Made by a program: the position numbers and the translations under genes. From Hymenobacter guriensis (lineage in GTDB: Bacteria > Bacteroidota > Bacteroidia > Cytophagales > Hymenobacteraceae): a stretch of DNA of 64,000 nucleotides. Where the stretch lies: contig NZ_JADWYK010000009.1 in NCBI RefSeq assembly GCF_015773195.1, forward strand, positions 1 to 64,000, given 5' to 3'. This document shows positions 1 to 8,355 of the stretch, in pieces. The notes under the pieces are model-generated. The model was not told the origin of the DNA. It saw only the letters and a program-made list of their open reading frames with translations, and did not search any database. Position 1 is the stretch's first letter. Every line of letters begins with the position of its first letter.

Positions 1-71
1 TGGATGCGCATTTTCTGGCCTTCGTTCATATTGCCGCAACTATACTCTGGTTGCGCGACTGTTAACACTTC

Positions 72-1967
72 CTAGTCTGTGGCCTGTGCCTCGTCCATTT
101 CCGGCCCGGCCAGGGGTTGCTCCTCCCCTTTGTCGGCCGCACCTATCTTTTTGTAGAGCCGGGTTTTGGCCCGCCGCACACTGGCCGGGTCGATGTTGAG
201 CAGCACCGCAATTTCCTTGGTGGAAAGGTTGATGTGGAAGTAGCAATACAGCCGCTGCTCGTGCTTGGTGAGGGCCGGGTACTTGCTTTGCAGTTCCTCG
301 AAAAAGCGCGGGTGCACCTGCTCGAAATGGAGCTTGAACCGCTGCCAGTCCTCGTCCAGGTACAGGCTGGTTTGCAGGATGGACTTGATACCCGACAGCT
401 CTTTCTGGTTGCCATGCGGGCTTTGGGCACCCAGTTCTCCTATCTGCTGCTTGAGTTCGGCCAGCAGGGCATTTTTCTGCTGCACATAGAGAGATGTAGA
501 GGCCAGCTCGCGCTGGTTGGCTTCCAGCTGCTGTTGTAAATCCTGGTTGGTGGATTGCTGCTGGCGCCGGTCCTCGCTCAGCTGCTGGGAGGCCTGCTCC
601 CGGTCCTGCTGATGCTGCCGCTCCATCCGCTGGAAAGCCGCCTGGATCTGGGTGTTCTGCAGGGCTATTTCCCGGCTGCGCAGCTCCTGCTGCCGGATGT
701 CCAGGGCCAGGTTACTGGCTTCGCGCTCCTTGGCCAGCAGGCTGCGCTGCAGGTTCTGGAGGCGGATGCTGATAGCGGCCGAAAAGCACAGCGCGTGCGA
801 CACCACGGCCAGGTCGGGCAGCAGCAGCTTGCCTTCATTGTCGAAGCCCAGTATCACATGGTACACGGCCACGGCCATGATGCACAGCAGGGGCAGCACA
901 TTGGCCAGCAGGTAGGTGCGGGCCAGGGGCAGCCGCTGCCGGTAAGCCACAAAGGTGATGTACAGCAGCAGCGTTATCACCCCCAGCACCAGCAGGTTGT
1001 CGAGCAGCAGCGAGTAGTAGTTCAGATAAAATCCGCTCAGGTTCACCATCCCTACCACCACGGTGAAGCCTATGTAGCCCCGCAGGGCGTAGCGCAGCAC
1101 CTTGTCGAGCCGGGGGAGGTGGGTGGGCGTTTCCAGGTATGAGCGGGTCATCTGCCCAAACCCGATGAGCAGCAGCACCACGCTCAGGTGCATAAGTATA
1201 TTGTTGATGGAGTAGCCGTAGCTGATGCCGCTGGGCAGCACCATCAAACTGAAAACCGGCGCCGGAAACCAGACTCTGAAAAAATTCCGGAACGCCGTAA
1301 TGTACAGGGCCGCCCCTACCTGCGTGCAGATATAATACAGGGTAGTGCGGTCCGGAAAGCGGGCGTAGCCATGCAGGTTGGTGAGCAGCAGCAGCAGCAG
1401 CACCGCTATGGACACGGCCCAGGCCACGCCGAAGAACAACTCGGTATGCCGGGCCGTTGCTTCTTGCTCTATGCTTACTCCCAGGTGTATGGATGGCGGC
1501 AGCGTGGCGTGCTGGCTCAGGTGCACGTGCACGTACACGGTAGTGGTGGTGCGCCCTTGCAGTAGCAGGGGCATTTGCCCTTTCAGACGGGCACTATCCG
1601 TGGCTATGGCCAGACCAGCCCGGTGGGTACGCCACGTCTGGGCATCCGCATCGAAATAAAACAGGGTATTGTCGAGGGCAGGCAGCACCCGCAGTCGGCC
1701 AGCCTGGTCGTAGCGGCTGCGGTTGGTAACCGTGGATTTAAGCCAGAACTGGCGGGCCTGCGTGGGCCGCAGTGAGTCGGCCGGAACAAAGACCAGCGTG
1801 GAATCTGTACGAATTCTTTCCCAGCTATAGCTCTTATCGGGCAGCATGCCTTCCAGCCGTACGGTAAGGTCAGCAGCCTTACCCTTACCGGCCGCCGGCT
1901 GCGCTCCTGCGTGCAGTCCACCTGCCAGGCACAAACACAGCAGCAGTAGGTGCCGCCTTTTTAGCAC
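72..1967 (-). CDS. 7TM-DISM membrane sensor with coiled coil and C-terminal HTH
   Basis: Predicted inner-membrane signalling protein of about 631 residues. In order it shows a signal peptide (VLKRRHLLLLCLCLAGG), an extracytoplasmic 7TMR-DISMED2-like beta domain (about residues 30-180), a seven-helix 7TMR-DISM block (about 190-390), a long Gln/Glu-rich coiled coil (about 400-540) and a C-terminal LuxR-like helix-turn-helix (NLSTKEIAVLLNIDPASVRRAK). No histidine-kinase catalytic domain is present, so the HTH is the likely output. This architecture is common in Bacteroidota. I chose a GTG at 1967 because it places the signal peptide at the N-terminus; the frame stays open to an ATG at 2102, but those 45 residues are Cys/Ser-rich and unlike a leader. 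The ligand is unknown. Confidence 0.8.
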   Translation of the reverse strand: MLKRRHLLLLCLCLAGGLHAGAQPAAGKGKAADLTVRLEGMLPDKSYSWERIRTDSTLVFVPADSLRPTQARQFWLKSTVTNRSRYDQAGRLRVLPALDNTLFYFDADAQTWRTHRAGLAIATDSARLKGQMPLLLQGRTTTTVYVHVHLSQHATLPPSIHLGVSIEQEATARHTELFFGVAWAVSIAVLLLLLLTNLHGYARFPDRTTLYYICTQVGAALYITAFRNFFRVWFPAPVFSLMVLPSGISYGYSINNILMHLSVVLLLIGFGQMTRSYLETPTHLPRLDKVLRYALRGYIGFTVVVGMVNLSGFYLNYYSLLLDNLLVLGVITLLLYITFVAYRQRLPLARTYLLANVLPLLCIMAVAVYHVILGFDNEGKLLLPDLAVVSHALCFSAAISIRLQNLQRSLLAKEREASNLALDIRQQELRSREIALQNTQIQAAFQRMERQHQQDREQASQQLSEDRRQQQSTNQDLQQQLEANQRELASTSLYVQQKNALLAELKQQIGELGAQSPHGNQKELSGIKSILQTSLYLDEDWQRFKLHFEQVHPRFFEELQSKYPALTKHEQRLYCYFHINLSTKEIAVLLNIDPASVRRAKTRLYKKIGAADKGEEQPLAGPEMDEAQATD

Positions 1968-2542
1968 AAACAGACCAAGAGGTAACGGAAGCACAATAAC
2001 GGTGTGGTAGCGGGCAGAAACAGACCGGAAAGCAGCAGAACATGAGCACGCGCTACTGCCAGGTAACAGACAATAGTGCCTACACTGAAAACACGACAGC
2101 ACAGTTTAGGTACACAAGCCGCTGGAAAGCGCGGCCGTCCCCGTAAAGATAACTGACCGCACGCCCCGTTGTATACGGATAACAGAATAGTACCATATGG
2201 CGGTTTGCTCACCCGTTTGCTATCCTCGTCAGCTCTACAAAGGCCCCGCGCCAAAATATGTGAGGTTGCCTTTGCCGGTAGTGTTTTGGCAGGTATATTA
2301 CCCCCTGCTCCTCTCAACTGGCGCTGCTATGCAACCGGCCATCCATGACTAGCATTGAACTGCGACAGGCCGATTTTTGGCCTCGGCTCGGAGCAAACCG
2401 CTCTTAGCTTACCAAAATTGAAACCGCTCATGGCCCCTTGCCCGGCTCCCCCTCCCTGGCTACCCCAGGCTCCTGCTGGCTTACGCGGCACCCTACCGTT
2501 GCAGTAGGCACGGTCTATCAATTATGCATCTGTGACAATACC
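1968..2542. other. Intergenic stretch without a supported gene
   Basis: About 575 bases between the sensor gene and the palindromic terminator of the upstream fibre-like gene. Two short minus-strand frames are open here, but they have no recognisable domain, no signal peptide and biased composition. I see no RNA gene. The stretch probably holds the promoter of the sensor gene. Confidence 0.4.
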
Positions 2543-2607
2543 CTACCGTACCTACAGCAAAAGCCAGACCCCGCGTAGAGTCTGGCTTTCTGCTGTAGGC
2601 ACGGTAG
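2543..2607 (-). terminator. Long palindromic terminator after the S74 fibre-like gene
   Basis: A 65-base imperfect palindrome lies just past the stop codon of the gene ending at 2622. Its arms are CTACCGT-CCTACAGCA-AAGCCAGA and the matching complement, around a loop of about 10 bases. On the minus strand it has a short T-run in the distal arm. The position fits transcription termination; a dispersed palindrome is the alternative. Confidence 0.6.
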
Positions 2608-2621
2608 CGCGCAGGGGTGCT

Positions 2622-4931
2622 TTACCGGGCTGGAGCCGGTTCTTGGCGGGCCTGGGCGTCGGCGCCCAACAGGCGGGCCACCTGGGCTTGCAGCGTGAGC
2701 AGGCTGGCATGGTCGGCATCGGCCTGTGCCGCGCGGGCCTGAAGGGCAGCCTGCTGGCGGCGCAGCTCGGCCACCTCGGCGGCCGGCGTGAGTGAAGCAC
2801 CGGCCGCCGGGCCGGCCGCCGCTTGCAGCTGCAGCAGCAGCAGCTGCTGCTGGGCGTTTTCGGCTTCGAGCAGCAGCACGCGGCGGTACAGGGCCTGAAT
2901 GGCAATCAGGTTTACCCCGTCGAAGTCGGCCTGGTTGATGCTGATCTTGTTGCCGCTACGCCCGACACCGTCGTGGCCGAAGGCGGCGAAAAAGTCCTGG
3001 GCCATCGGGCCGTAGTGGCGCATAGTATCTGCGCTCTGGCCTATGTAGTTCCAGGAGCCCAAGCGCATGCGGTTGATGCGGGCCAGGAACAGGTTGCCAT
3101 CGGCCAGTACGCGGCGCTCCTTCTTGGTCGAGTCGGACATAAACGTCCAGGAGTTGCTGCCAGGCGTCAGCTCTGCCCCGATGGGCGTACCCAGCGCCGA
3201 CAAACCACTGGGGTCGGTGCGGGTGGCTACGGTGGTGAAGAAGCGGTAGCCCCCGGCAAAGCGCATGGTCATCTGGTTGGTTCTGGTGCTGTACACTGAG
3301 TCCTGCATGCGGTCGATGGGGGAGCCGTCGTTGATCGGCGACATGTCGGCGAAAACGAAGCTGCCGTAGAAGCCGCCGGTACGGGCGTAGTAGCCCATCG
3401 TGTAGGTGTTGCCCCGGCTGGAGCGGGAGTAGCAGCCCTGGCCAAAGGAAAAGGACGGGGGCCAGTCCGGGACGAAGCCACCAACGGTGGGGGAATAATT
3501 GGCGAGCGTTGACCCCCGTATCTTGTTCTGGTAGCCGCCGACGAAGTTGTACCAACCTTTGGGGGAGTTGCGCCCCCCCATGACCATCCCGTAAAAGGAC
3601 TGCACGATGTTGTTGTTGTTGCCCATAACCATCGTACCCTCACTGTTGCGCAGCAGGTTGTTCCAGCCGAAGGCCGAAGAGTAGAGGCTGCTGGCTTGGT
3701 TGTCGAGGCCAAAGGCGGCTGAGTACTGACCAATGGCCGAGACGCTGTTGGCTGTCTGGTTCCACCGGTCATCCGTGACGCCGCCGGCCCGGAAGGCGCT
3801 GTAGTACGAGAGCCACATCAGCCGGTCGCCAGCCCCGGTGACGGCGGGTGTCGTGTTGCCCTTGCCCTGGTCGGAGGTGATGACCACGTCCTGGTCCATG
3901 TTGAGCAGGCGTACGCCGTAGCGGGTAGTCGAGTCGGTATGAACACGGGCAGCGCCGACCGTGAGTAGACCGTTGCCATTGAGCGCTAAGCCGCCACGGA
4001 TGGCGCGGTCGGTGGTGCCGCCCACGAGCTTGTTGCCGTTCAGGTTGATGTTCTGGGTGGCCACATGGTCGCCCAGGTTGTCGCCTTCCGTGCCGGTGGT
4101 GGCCGTGGCCGTCAGGTTACCGTCAGGGTCGGCAGCCAGCAGGCGGGTGCCGGTGCCGGCCAGCCCGTTCACGTTTACCGTGCCGTCGGCGCCCACCGAG
4201 AAGGCCGGCGTGAAGGTGCCGGTGGGGAGGCCACCCTCGCTGCTCGTGCTGGGCATGCGGCCTACCACGAACTTGTCGCTCGGGTCGCCCACGTCGCCCA
4301 CCACCACGCGCAGCTCGCTCTGGTCCACGGCCGGGTTGTGGCGATAGATGCCCACCGGGTCGGAGCTTACGCCCGGCCCTACCCACTCAATGGCCTGGCC
4401 CGTGCCGGCCGCCTGGCCGCCGTTGTCGCCCAGGCGCACGTTGCCACGTACGTCCAGCCGTTGCGTGGCGGGCTGGGCCGTGGTGGTACCCAGCCCCACG
4501 TTGCCGTTGGCGGCAATGGTGAGGCCGTCCGTACCGCCGTTGCCCACCAGGGTCTTATCGGCCAGGTCCAGGTTCTGCGTAGCCATGTGGTTACCCAGGT
4601 TGTCACCGCCCAGGCGCACCCAGGCGGTGCCATCGTAAGCGTAGAGGCCGGGGGTGTTGTCGGACTGATAAATCACCAGACCGGCTACGGGCGGCGCCGT
4701 GGTGCTGGCCGTGAGGGCGTCGCGCTGGGCCAGGGTGAGGCGGGGCAGCAGCAGGCCCTGCGAGGTGCTCCTGATTTCGAGGGCCGCCGAGGCATTGGGC
4801 GCGGTGGTGCCGATACCAACTGAGCCAGACTGAGCCTGGGCAGCAAGGGGAGCCGCAGCCAGCAGAAGGGCCGTCAACGGCGCGAGCAGGCCACGATAGC
4901 GCAAAGCAGGAAAATAGTAGCAGTAAGGCAT
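2622..4931 (-). CDS. Secreted fibre-like protein with C-terminal S74 intramolecular chaperone domain
   Basis: About 769 residues from the ATG at 4931, which puts a signal peptide first (cleavage near ALAAAPLAAQAQ). The N-terminal part resembles Bacteroidota fibre proteins (VGIGTTAPNASAALEIRS, then LLLPRLTLAQRDAL). Two copies of a GDNLG-H-ATQN module occur near residues 130 and 310. The middle has trimeric-autotransporter-head-like short repeats (MVMGNNNN, MVMGGRNSP). The end carries an endosialidase-chaperone (peptidase S74) signature: MSDSTKKE, then YGPMAQDFFAAFG, then a Leu/Gln/Ala-rich coiled coil. S74 domains trimerise fibres and then often cleave themselves off. No phage genes are near, so a cell-surface appendage is more likely than a tail fibre. 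Substrate and attachment are unknown. Confidence 0.75.
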   Translation of the reverse strand: MPYCYYFPALRYRGLLAPLTALLLAAAPLAAQAQSGSVGIGTTAPNASAALEIRSTSQGLLLPRLTLAQRDALTASTTAPPVAGLVIYQSDNTPGLYAYDGTAWVRLGGDNLGNHMATQNLDLADKTLVGNGGTDGLTIAANGNVGLGTTTAQPATQRLDVRGNVRLGDNGGQAAGTGQAIEWVGPGVSSDPVGIYRHNPAVDQSELRVVVGDVGDPSDKFVVGRMPSTSSEGGLPTGTFTPAFSVGADGTVNVNGLAGTGTRLLAADPDGNLTATATTGTEGDNLGDHVATQNINLNGNKLVGGTTDRAIRGGLALNGNGLLTVGAARVHTDSTTRYGVRLLNMDQDVVITSDQGKGNTTPAVTGAGDRLMWLSYYSAFRAGGVTDDRWNQTANSVSAIGQYSAAFGLDNQASSLYSSAFGWNNLLRNSEGTMVMGNNNNIVQSFYGMVMGGRNSPKGWYNFVGGYQNKIRGSTLANYSPTVGGFVPDWPPSFSFGQGCYSRSSRGNTYTMGYYARTGGFYGSFVFADMSPINDGSPIDRMQDSVYSTRTNQMTMRFAGGYRFFTTVATRTDPSGLSALGTPIGAELTPGSNSWTFMSDSTKKERRVLADGNLFLARINRMRLGSWNYIGQSADTMRHYGPMAQDFFAAFGHDGVGRSGNKISINQADFDGVNLIAIQALYRRVLLLEAENAQQQLLLLQLQAAAGPAAGASLTPAAEVAELRRQQAALQARAAQADADHASLLTLQAQVARLLGADAQARQEPAPAR

Positions 4932-5360
4932 AGGTAAAGCTAAAAGGAAGAGAAAGAGCAACCGCACCTTGGTGAAGGCACCACCCCCGTCGGCCATGTT
5001 TTAGATGGGGAGGTGCTGCCGAGTGCATACAGGCGCTCAGCCAGCGGAAGGCAGCGAAGCCGAACCGCTCTAAGTTCCACAATAGTCCAACCAGATAGAC
5101 TCACATTCCTAAAAAGGCGCGTAGACAAAGTGTAGACAGTCTACGCAACTATCTAACAGTCAAAAGACTATTTTACACGCGCAACTCACGAAGGATACTG
5201 TATTGCCCCTTGGGCGGTGGGTGCGCGGCACAGCCCCGCTGCATAGGTTGTACGGCTTACAGCAGCGTCTTAAACGTCTGGGCAGGGGGCAAACAGGACC
5301 TATGCGCCATCAGGAACTTCTGGTAGTGCTAGGTTTTAGCCCGCCCCCGTCCAGGTGCAC
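4932..5360. other. Intergenic region with an operator-like palindrome
   Basis: This 430-base gap separates the fibre-like gene from the thioesterase gene, both on the minus strand. It should hold the promoter of the fibre-like gene. The only structure I see is the GTAGAC palindrome annotated separately; I support no coding region or RNA gene. Confidence 0.4.
5119..5146. promoter_or_regulatory. Operator-like palindrome GTAGAC-A-GTCTAC with an extra half-site
   Basis: GTAGAC at 5132-5137 and GTCTAC at 5139-5144 form a 13-base palindrome. A further GTAGAC at 5121-5126 repeats the half-site 11 bases upstream, and GCGTAGAC/GTCTACGC pair over 5119-5146. It lies about 190 bases before the start of the fibre-like gene, a plausible place for a regulator site. 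The binding protein is unknown. Confidence 0.35.
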
Positions 5361-5813
5361 CTACGCCTCCCGGGGCGCCCGCACAATGTCCTGGTAGGAA
5401 GCGTGCCGGCTGATGCCGTTCATAACGGCGGAAATTTCGGCGGGCGGCACCGCCAGCTTGCGGGCGCGCAGGTCCAGCCAGGCACCTTCCACCGTCACGG
5501 TGGCGGCCAGGCGGCCATCTTCCTTATAGATGCCGTGCACAATGTTCCAGCGGGAGCCGTCCTCATTCAGCCCCGACAGCTCGGCCGTCACGCGAATGGT
5601 TTCGCCGAGTCCCACTTCTTTCAGAAAGCGGGTGTCTTCGCGAAACAGGATGGGGCCGATGCCCAGCTGGGCAAAGCGCGCCATGGTAAAACCCTGCTCG
5701 GCCAGAAACTGTACCCGGGTATGAGCCGCGTAGTCGGTGTAGGCCGAGTGGCGCATGTGGATGTTGGGGTCGAGGTCGGCCCAGCGGACGGTATAGGTTT
5801 TGGCGTATTCCAT
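5361..5813 (-). CDS. Acyl-CoA thioesterase, 4HBT hotdog fold (YbgC/FcbC-like)
   Basis: A 150-residue single-domain hotdog protein of normal family length. The N-terminus YTVRWADLDPNIHMRHSAYTDY matches the 4HBT pattern in which an Asp near the N-terminus (D-D/H-x-N-H-x-N type) acts on the thioester; here the motif reads ADLDPNIHMRHSAY. These enzymes hydrolyse acyl-CoA or aromatic acyl-CoA thioesters in the cytoplasm. The gene lies 59 bases after the methyltransferase gene on the same strand and may be co-transcribed with it. The exact acyl substrate cannot be read from the sequence. Confidence 0.8.
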   Translation of the reverse strand: MEYAKTYTVRWADLDPNIHMRHSAYTDYAAHTRVQFLAEQGFTMARFAQLGIGPILFREDTRFLKEVGLGETIRVTAELSGLNEDGSRWNIVHGIYKEDGRLAATVTVEGAWLDLRARKLAVPPAEISAVMNGISRHASYQDIVRAPREA

Positions 5814-5872
5814 AAGAAGAGAAATCAGGCAGAGGCAGCCAGAAGCCGGTGTTGCAGGCTAAGATGAATATT

Positions 5873-6607
5873 CTAGCTTCTCAGCGTGAGGCGTACCAGA
5901 TATTGCTGCTGCTCGTCTTCGGCCAGAAACTCGACTTCGTAGCCGGCGGCTTCGGCGTAATCCTGCAAAATGCTGGCATCGGCGAACAACCAGGAAAAGG
6001 CCGCGCCGGTTTCGGATTGGTAGCTCATGGTGTACTCCACTTCCCCGTAGTAGGGGCCATTCAGGTCGAAAACCAGGGCACCTTCCTCGTCTTCATACAG
6101 GTAAGAAATGTCCGAGGAGGTAGCCAGGATCTGGCCCCCGGGGGCCAGCAGCGTACGGGCGAAAACCAGAAAACGCTCCAACCCCTCCAGGGTGCCTACC
6201 AGCCCGAGGCCGTTCATGAGCATCAGCAGCGTGTCGTAGCCTCCCGCCTCAGCTGGCACGGCAAACAGCTCGTGGCAGGCCACTTCCCGCACCCCGCGCG
6301 CCTGCATGGTTTGCACTGCCCCCACCGATACATCCACGGCTTTCACCAGGAAGCCCCGGCTTTGCAGTTCCAGGGCGTGGCAGCCGGCCCCGGCCCCCAG
6401 GTCGAGCACGCGGCCCTGGCACTCATCCAGGGCCAGGCGCTCCAGCTCGGGCATTTCCCAGAGCGAGCGGAAGAAGTAGCTGGCCGGCAGTGCCTCGTCC
6501 TCGGCTACGTTGGAGTGCACGGTGAGCGTGGCGGCGGGGTCGAGGCCACGGTGGTAGGCCAGCAGCGCGTGGCCCAGGGCATCGGGCGAAGGTACAGAGT
6601 GAGGCAT
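5873..6607 (-). CDS. Class I SAM-dependent methyltransferase
   Basis: A 244-residue protein with the Rossmann SAM-binding motif I GRVLDLGAGAGCHALEL followed by the acidic VKAVDVS strand (motif post I), and a later LLMLMNGLGLVGTLEGLERFL segment typical of small-molecule methyltransferases. The C-terminal half is beta-rich and acidic (FLAEDEQQQYLVRL). Substrate unknown. The start at 6607 is supported by a consensus -7 box TATCTTTG (minus strand, 6613-6620) only 5 bases before the ATG, implying a leaderless or nearly leaderless transcript. Confidence 0.8.
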   Translation of the reverse strand: MPHSVPSPDALGHALLAYHRGLDPAATLTVHSNVAEDEALPASYFFRSLWEMPELERLALDECQGRVLDLGAGAGCHALELQSRGFLVKAVDVSVGAVQTMQARGVREVACHELFAVPAEAGGYDTLLMLMNGLGLVGTLEGLERFLVFARTLLAPGGQILATSSDISYLYEDEEGALVFDLNGPYYGEVEYTMSYQSETGAAFSWLFADASILQDYAEAAGYEVEFLAEDEQQQYLVRLTLRS

Positions 6608-6712
6608 GGCCGCAAAGATACGGCCACGAGCCCGGAAACGCGGGCGGCGGGCATGGCACGTATCTTTTCGGGCGGGGCTGCGTTGAGAAAAGCTCGTTCA
6701 ACCTCACGCCCC

Positions 6713-7096
6713 ATGTCCAGCAACCTCGACTACCTGAACCCCGATCTGCTCCCGCTCGAAGATAAAGTGCAAGCTTACCTAAAAGCGGAAAAGGAGCTGC
6801 AGCAGGCCCGCATAACCCGCACCATGCACGAGCATCCCACCCCAACTCCAGAGTTCGACCAGCGCCCCGCTACCGGCAGCTACGACCAGCAAACCGACGA
6901 AGAGCAGCAGCGCATCAGTGCCGTGGAAGACGACCTGGCCACGCTGCGCCGCGAAATTCTGACCATGCTGCCCGTACGCGACGAATGGGTGAAAGTGAAT
7001 CTGGGCTACGGTCCCAGCCGCGTGGGCGCGTTCCGCAACGAAAATTTCGGCACTACGCCCGAGGAGGAAGAATATCTGCTCCGCGTGGTGCAGTAA
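6713..7096 (+). CDS. Conserved hypothetical protein, acidic, 127 residues
   Basis: I do not recognise the family. The frame is open far upstream, but the ATG at 6713 begins a protein-like sequence (MSSNLDYLNPDLLPLEDK). It is rich in Glu/Gln, with predicted helices (KAEKELQQARITRT, QQRISAVEDDLATLRREILTML) and a C-terminus with GYGPSRVGAFRNENFGT. It has no signal peptide or membrane segment, so it is probably a small cytoplasmic helical protein. It is divergent from the methyltransferase gene and followed by a hairpin terminator. Confidence 0.6.
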   Translation: MSSNLDYLNPDLLPLEDKVQAYLKAEKELQQARITRTMHEHPTPTPEFDQRPATGSYDQQTDEEQQRISAVEDDLATLRREILTMLPVRDEWVKVNLGYGPSRVGAFRNENFGTTPEEEEYLLRVVQ

Positions 7097-7122
7097 ACAG
7101 AATAGCCGGCGGAAAAGAGCAT

Positions 7123-7154
7123 AAAAAAAGGGCGACCAGTAGCCGCCCCCTTTT
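7123..7154 (+). terminator. Rho-independent terminator (works on both strands)
   Basis: GGGCG (7130-7134) and CGCCC (7144-7148) form the core stem, with an A-run before and CCTTTT after, giving T-rich tails in both directions. It lies 27 bases after the stop codon of the 127-residue hypothetical gene. Confidence 0.6.
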
Positions 7155-7327
7155 CCACAACCAAAACACCTAAAAACTATTCTTTCGGGACTATGTAAAT
7201 CAATCATCATGCCATAGCCGGCAAAACCTATTTCATTATTCGCATAACTTTCTTGCTTTAGGAAATAAGTTTTGTCAGTGCTGCGCCATTGCAGCGGGGC
7301 GCGTAACTTGCGCGCCCTTTTTACTTG

Positions 7328-7810
7328 ATGTGTATGCAGGCCCCCAACCCCGAGTTTATGCGGGAAGCCATCCGGCTTTCCATTGAAAAGATGCAGGCCG
7401 GCCACGGTGGGCCCTTCGGAGCAGTAATCGTAAAAGACGGGCAAATTATTGCGCGCGGCTTCAACCAGGTTACGAGCACCAACGACCCCACCTGCCACGC
7501 CGAGGTAGATGCCATCCGCAAAGCCTGCGCCGTACTGGGCACCTTTCAACTCGACGGCTGCGACCTATATACCAGCTGTGAGCCGTGCCCCATGTGCCTG
7601 GGCGCTATCTACTGGGCCCGCCCGCGCCGCGTGTTCTATGGCAACACCAAAGCCGATGCCGCCGCCATCGGCTTCGACGACCAGTTCATCTACGAAGAGC
7701 TGGACAAGCCCCTCGACCAGCGCCGCTTGCCCCTGCAGCAGCTTCTGCGGGACGAAGCTCAGGCGGGTTTCCAGGCTTGGGAGCAAAAGGAAGGACGCAC
7801 AGATTATTAA
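7328..7810 (+). CDS. guaD: Guanine deaminase, CDA-fold (GuaD type)
   Basis: About 160 residues of the cytidine-deaminase fold. The zinc site is complete: CHAEVDAI (HAE with catalytic Glu) and the PCxxC motif SCEPCPMCLGAIYWARP. The surrounding sequence (GGPFGAVIVKDG, STNDPTCHAEVDAIRKAC, FDDQFIYEELDKP, C-terminal FQAW) follows Bacillus subtilis GuaD, which deaminates guanine to xanthine, more closely than the tRNA deaminase TadA. A second in-frame ATG lies at 7334. guaA is about 46 kb away in the same window. Role: purine salvage or catabolism in the cytoplasm. Confidence 0.85.
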   Translation: MCMQAPNPEFMREAIRLSIEKMQAGHGGPFGAVIVKDGQIIARGFNQVTSTNDPTCHAEVDAIRKACAVLGTFQLDGCDLYTSCEPCPMCLGAIYWARPRRVFYGNTKADAAAIGFDDQFIYEELDKPLDQRRLPLQQLLRDEAQAGFQAWEQKEGRTDY

Positions 7811-7814
7811 TTTA

Positions 7815-8288
7815 ATGATTCATAACGCCCCTATTCTTCTGGAGCAAGTTGGCGCCACCTTGCTTGATGGTCGTGTGGATAGAATAATGGAGGAAGGAGA
7901 ATCAGGTCCTCTCATCACTTATTTGCAATTTCACCATGCCAACGGCAACCAGTGGCTAGCCATCATCTCAACCGATGAGCAGACAATGACGCATCTGGCC
8001 GAAGAAGCTGAAGTTGTCATCGGAGCTATAGACAAAGGAGGACTGGTATCTCAGATTAGCTCTATTTCCGATGTGTTTCCTGCTTTTGAGCCTTTCATTG
8101 GACGTAGATTATTAGCCGTAACGGAGCTTATCGACCATAAATGGGCTGCTTTCAGCTTTGGCGTAAAGCTCTACTTTGAGGGAGGCCTCACCTTCGCCGT
8201 TTGGAATCAGGACTATCCCATTGACCAGAACTGCTATATTTTCAATGGTCCGCTGCCTGATGTAGTTGTTGAAACACCTGTTCAGTGA
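7815..8288 (+). CDS. Hypothetical protein, 157 residues, AT-richer than its neighbours
   Basis: The ATG at 7815 follows the guaD stop codon by 4 bases, so the two are probably translated from one mRNA. The protein (MIHNAPILLEQVGATLLDGRV) is acidic with alternating beta-like stretches and aromatic patches (WAAFSFGVKLYFEGGLTFAVWNQ). I recognise no domain. The codon mix is visibly AT-richer than guaD and ffh on either side, which could mean a recently acquired gene. It may be an immunity-like or orphan protein, but nothing in the sequence proves that. Confidence 0.6.
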   Translation: MIHNAPILLEQVGATLLDGRVDRIMEEGESGPLITYLQFHHANGNQWLAIISTDEQTMTHLAEEAEVVIGAIDKGGLVSQISSISDVFPAFEPFIGRRLLAVTELIDHKWAAFSFGVKLYFEGGLTFAVWNQDYPIDQNCYIFNGPLPDVVVETPVQ

Positions 8289-8303
8289 CTTTGACTTACA
8301 TGC

Positions 8304-8343
8304 AAACAAAAAGCCCCGCCTGCAAAGGCGGGGCTTTTTGTTT
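8304..8343. terminator. Bidirectional intrinsic terminator between convergent genes
   Basis: AAACAAAAAGCCCCGCC and GGCGGGGCTTTTTGTTT form a perfect 17-base-pair stem around TGCAAA. It lies between the plus-strand hypothetical gene and the minus-strand ffh stop, with T-runs suited to both directions. Confidence 0.9.
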
Positions 8344-8355
8344 AAGCAGGCTGGT

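Noticed and set aside
2103-2521. Two minus-strand ORFs in the gap between sensor and fibre genes
   Set aside because: No domains, no signal peptides, Cys/Ser-rich random look.
2622-4931. Prophage fragment indicated by an S74 tail-fibre domain
   Set aside because: No other phage gene is near, the protein has a signal peptide, and such proteins are frequent in Bacteroidota genomes.
5849-6712. N-terminal extension of the 127-residue hypothetical gene
   Set aside because: The open upstream frame is antisense to the methyltransferase gene, which has clear motifs.
7328-7810. tRNA adenosine deaminase (TadA)
   Set aside because: The deaminase motifs fit both, but the segments around them (STNDPTCHAEVDAIRKAC, FDDQFIYEELDKP) follow guanine deaminase.
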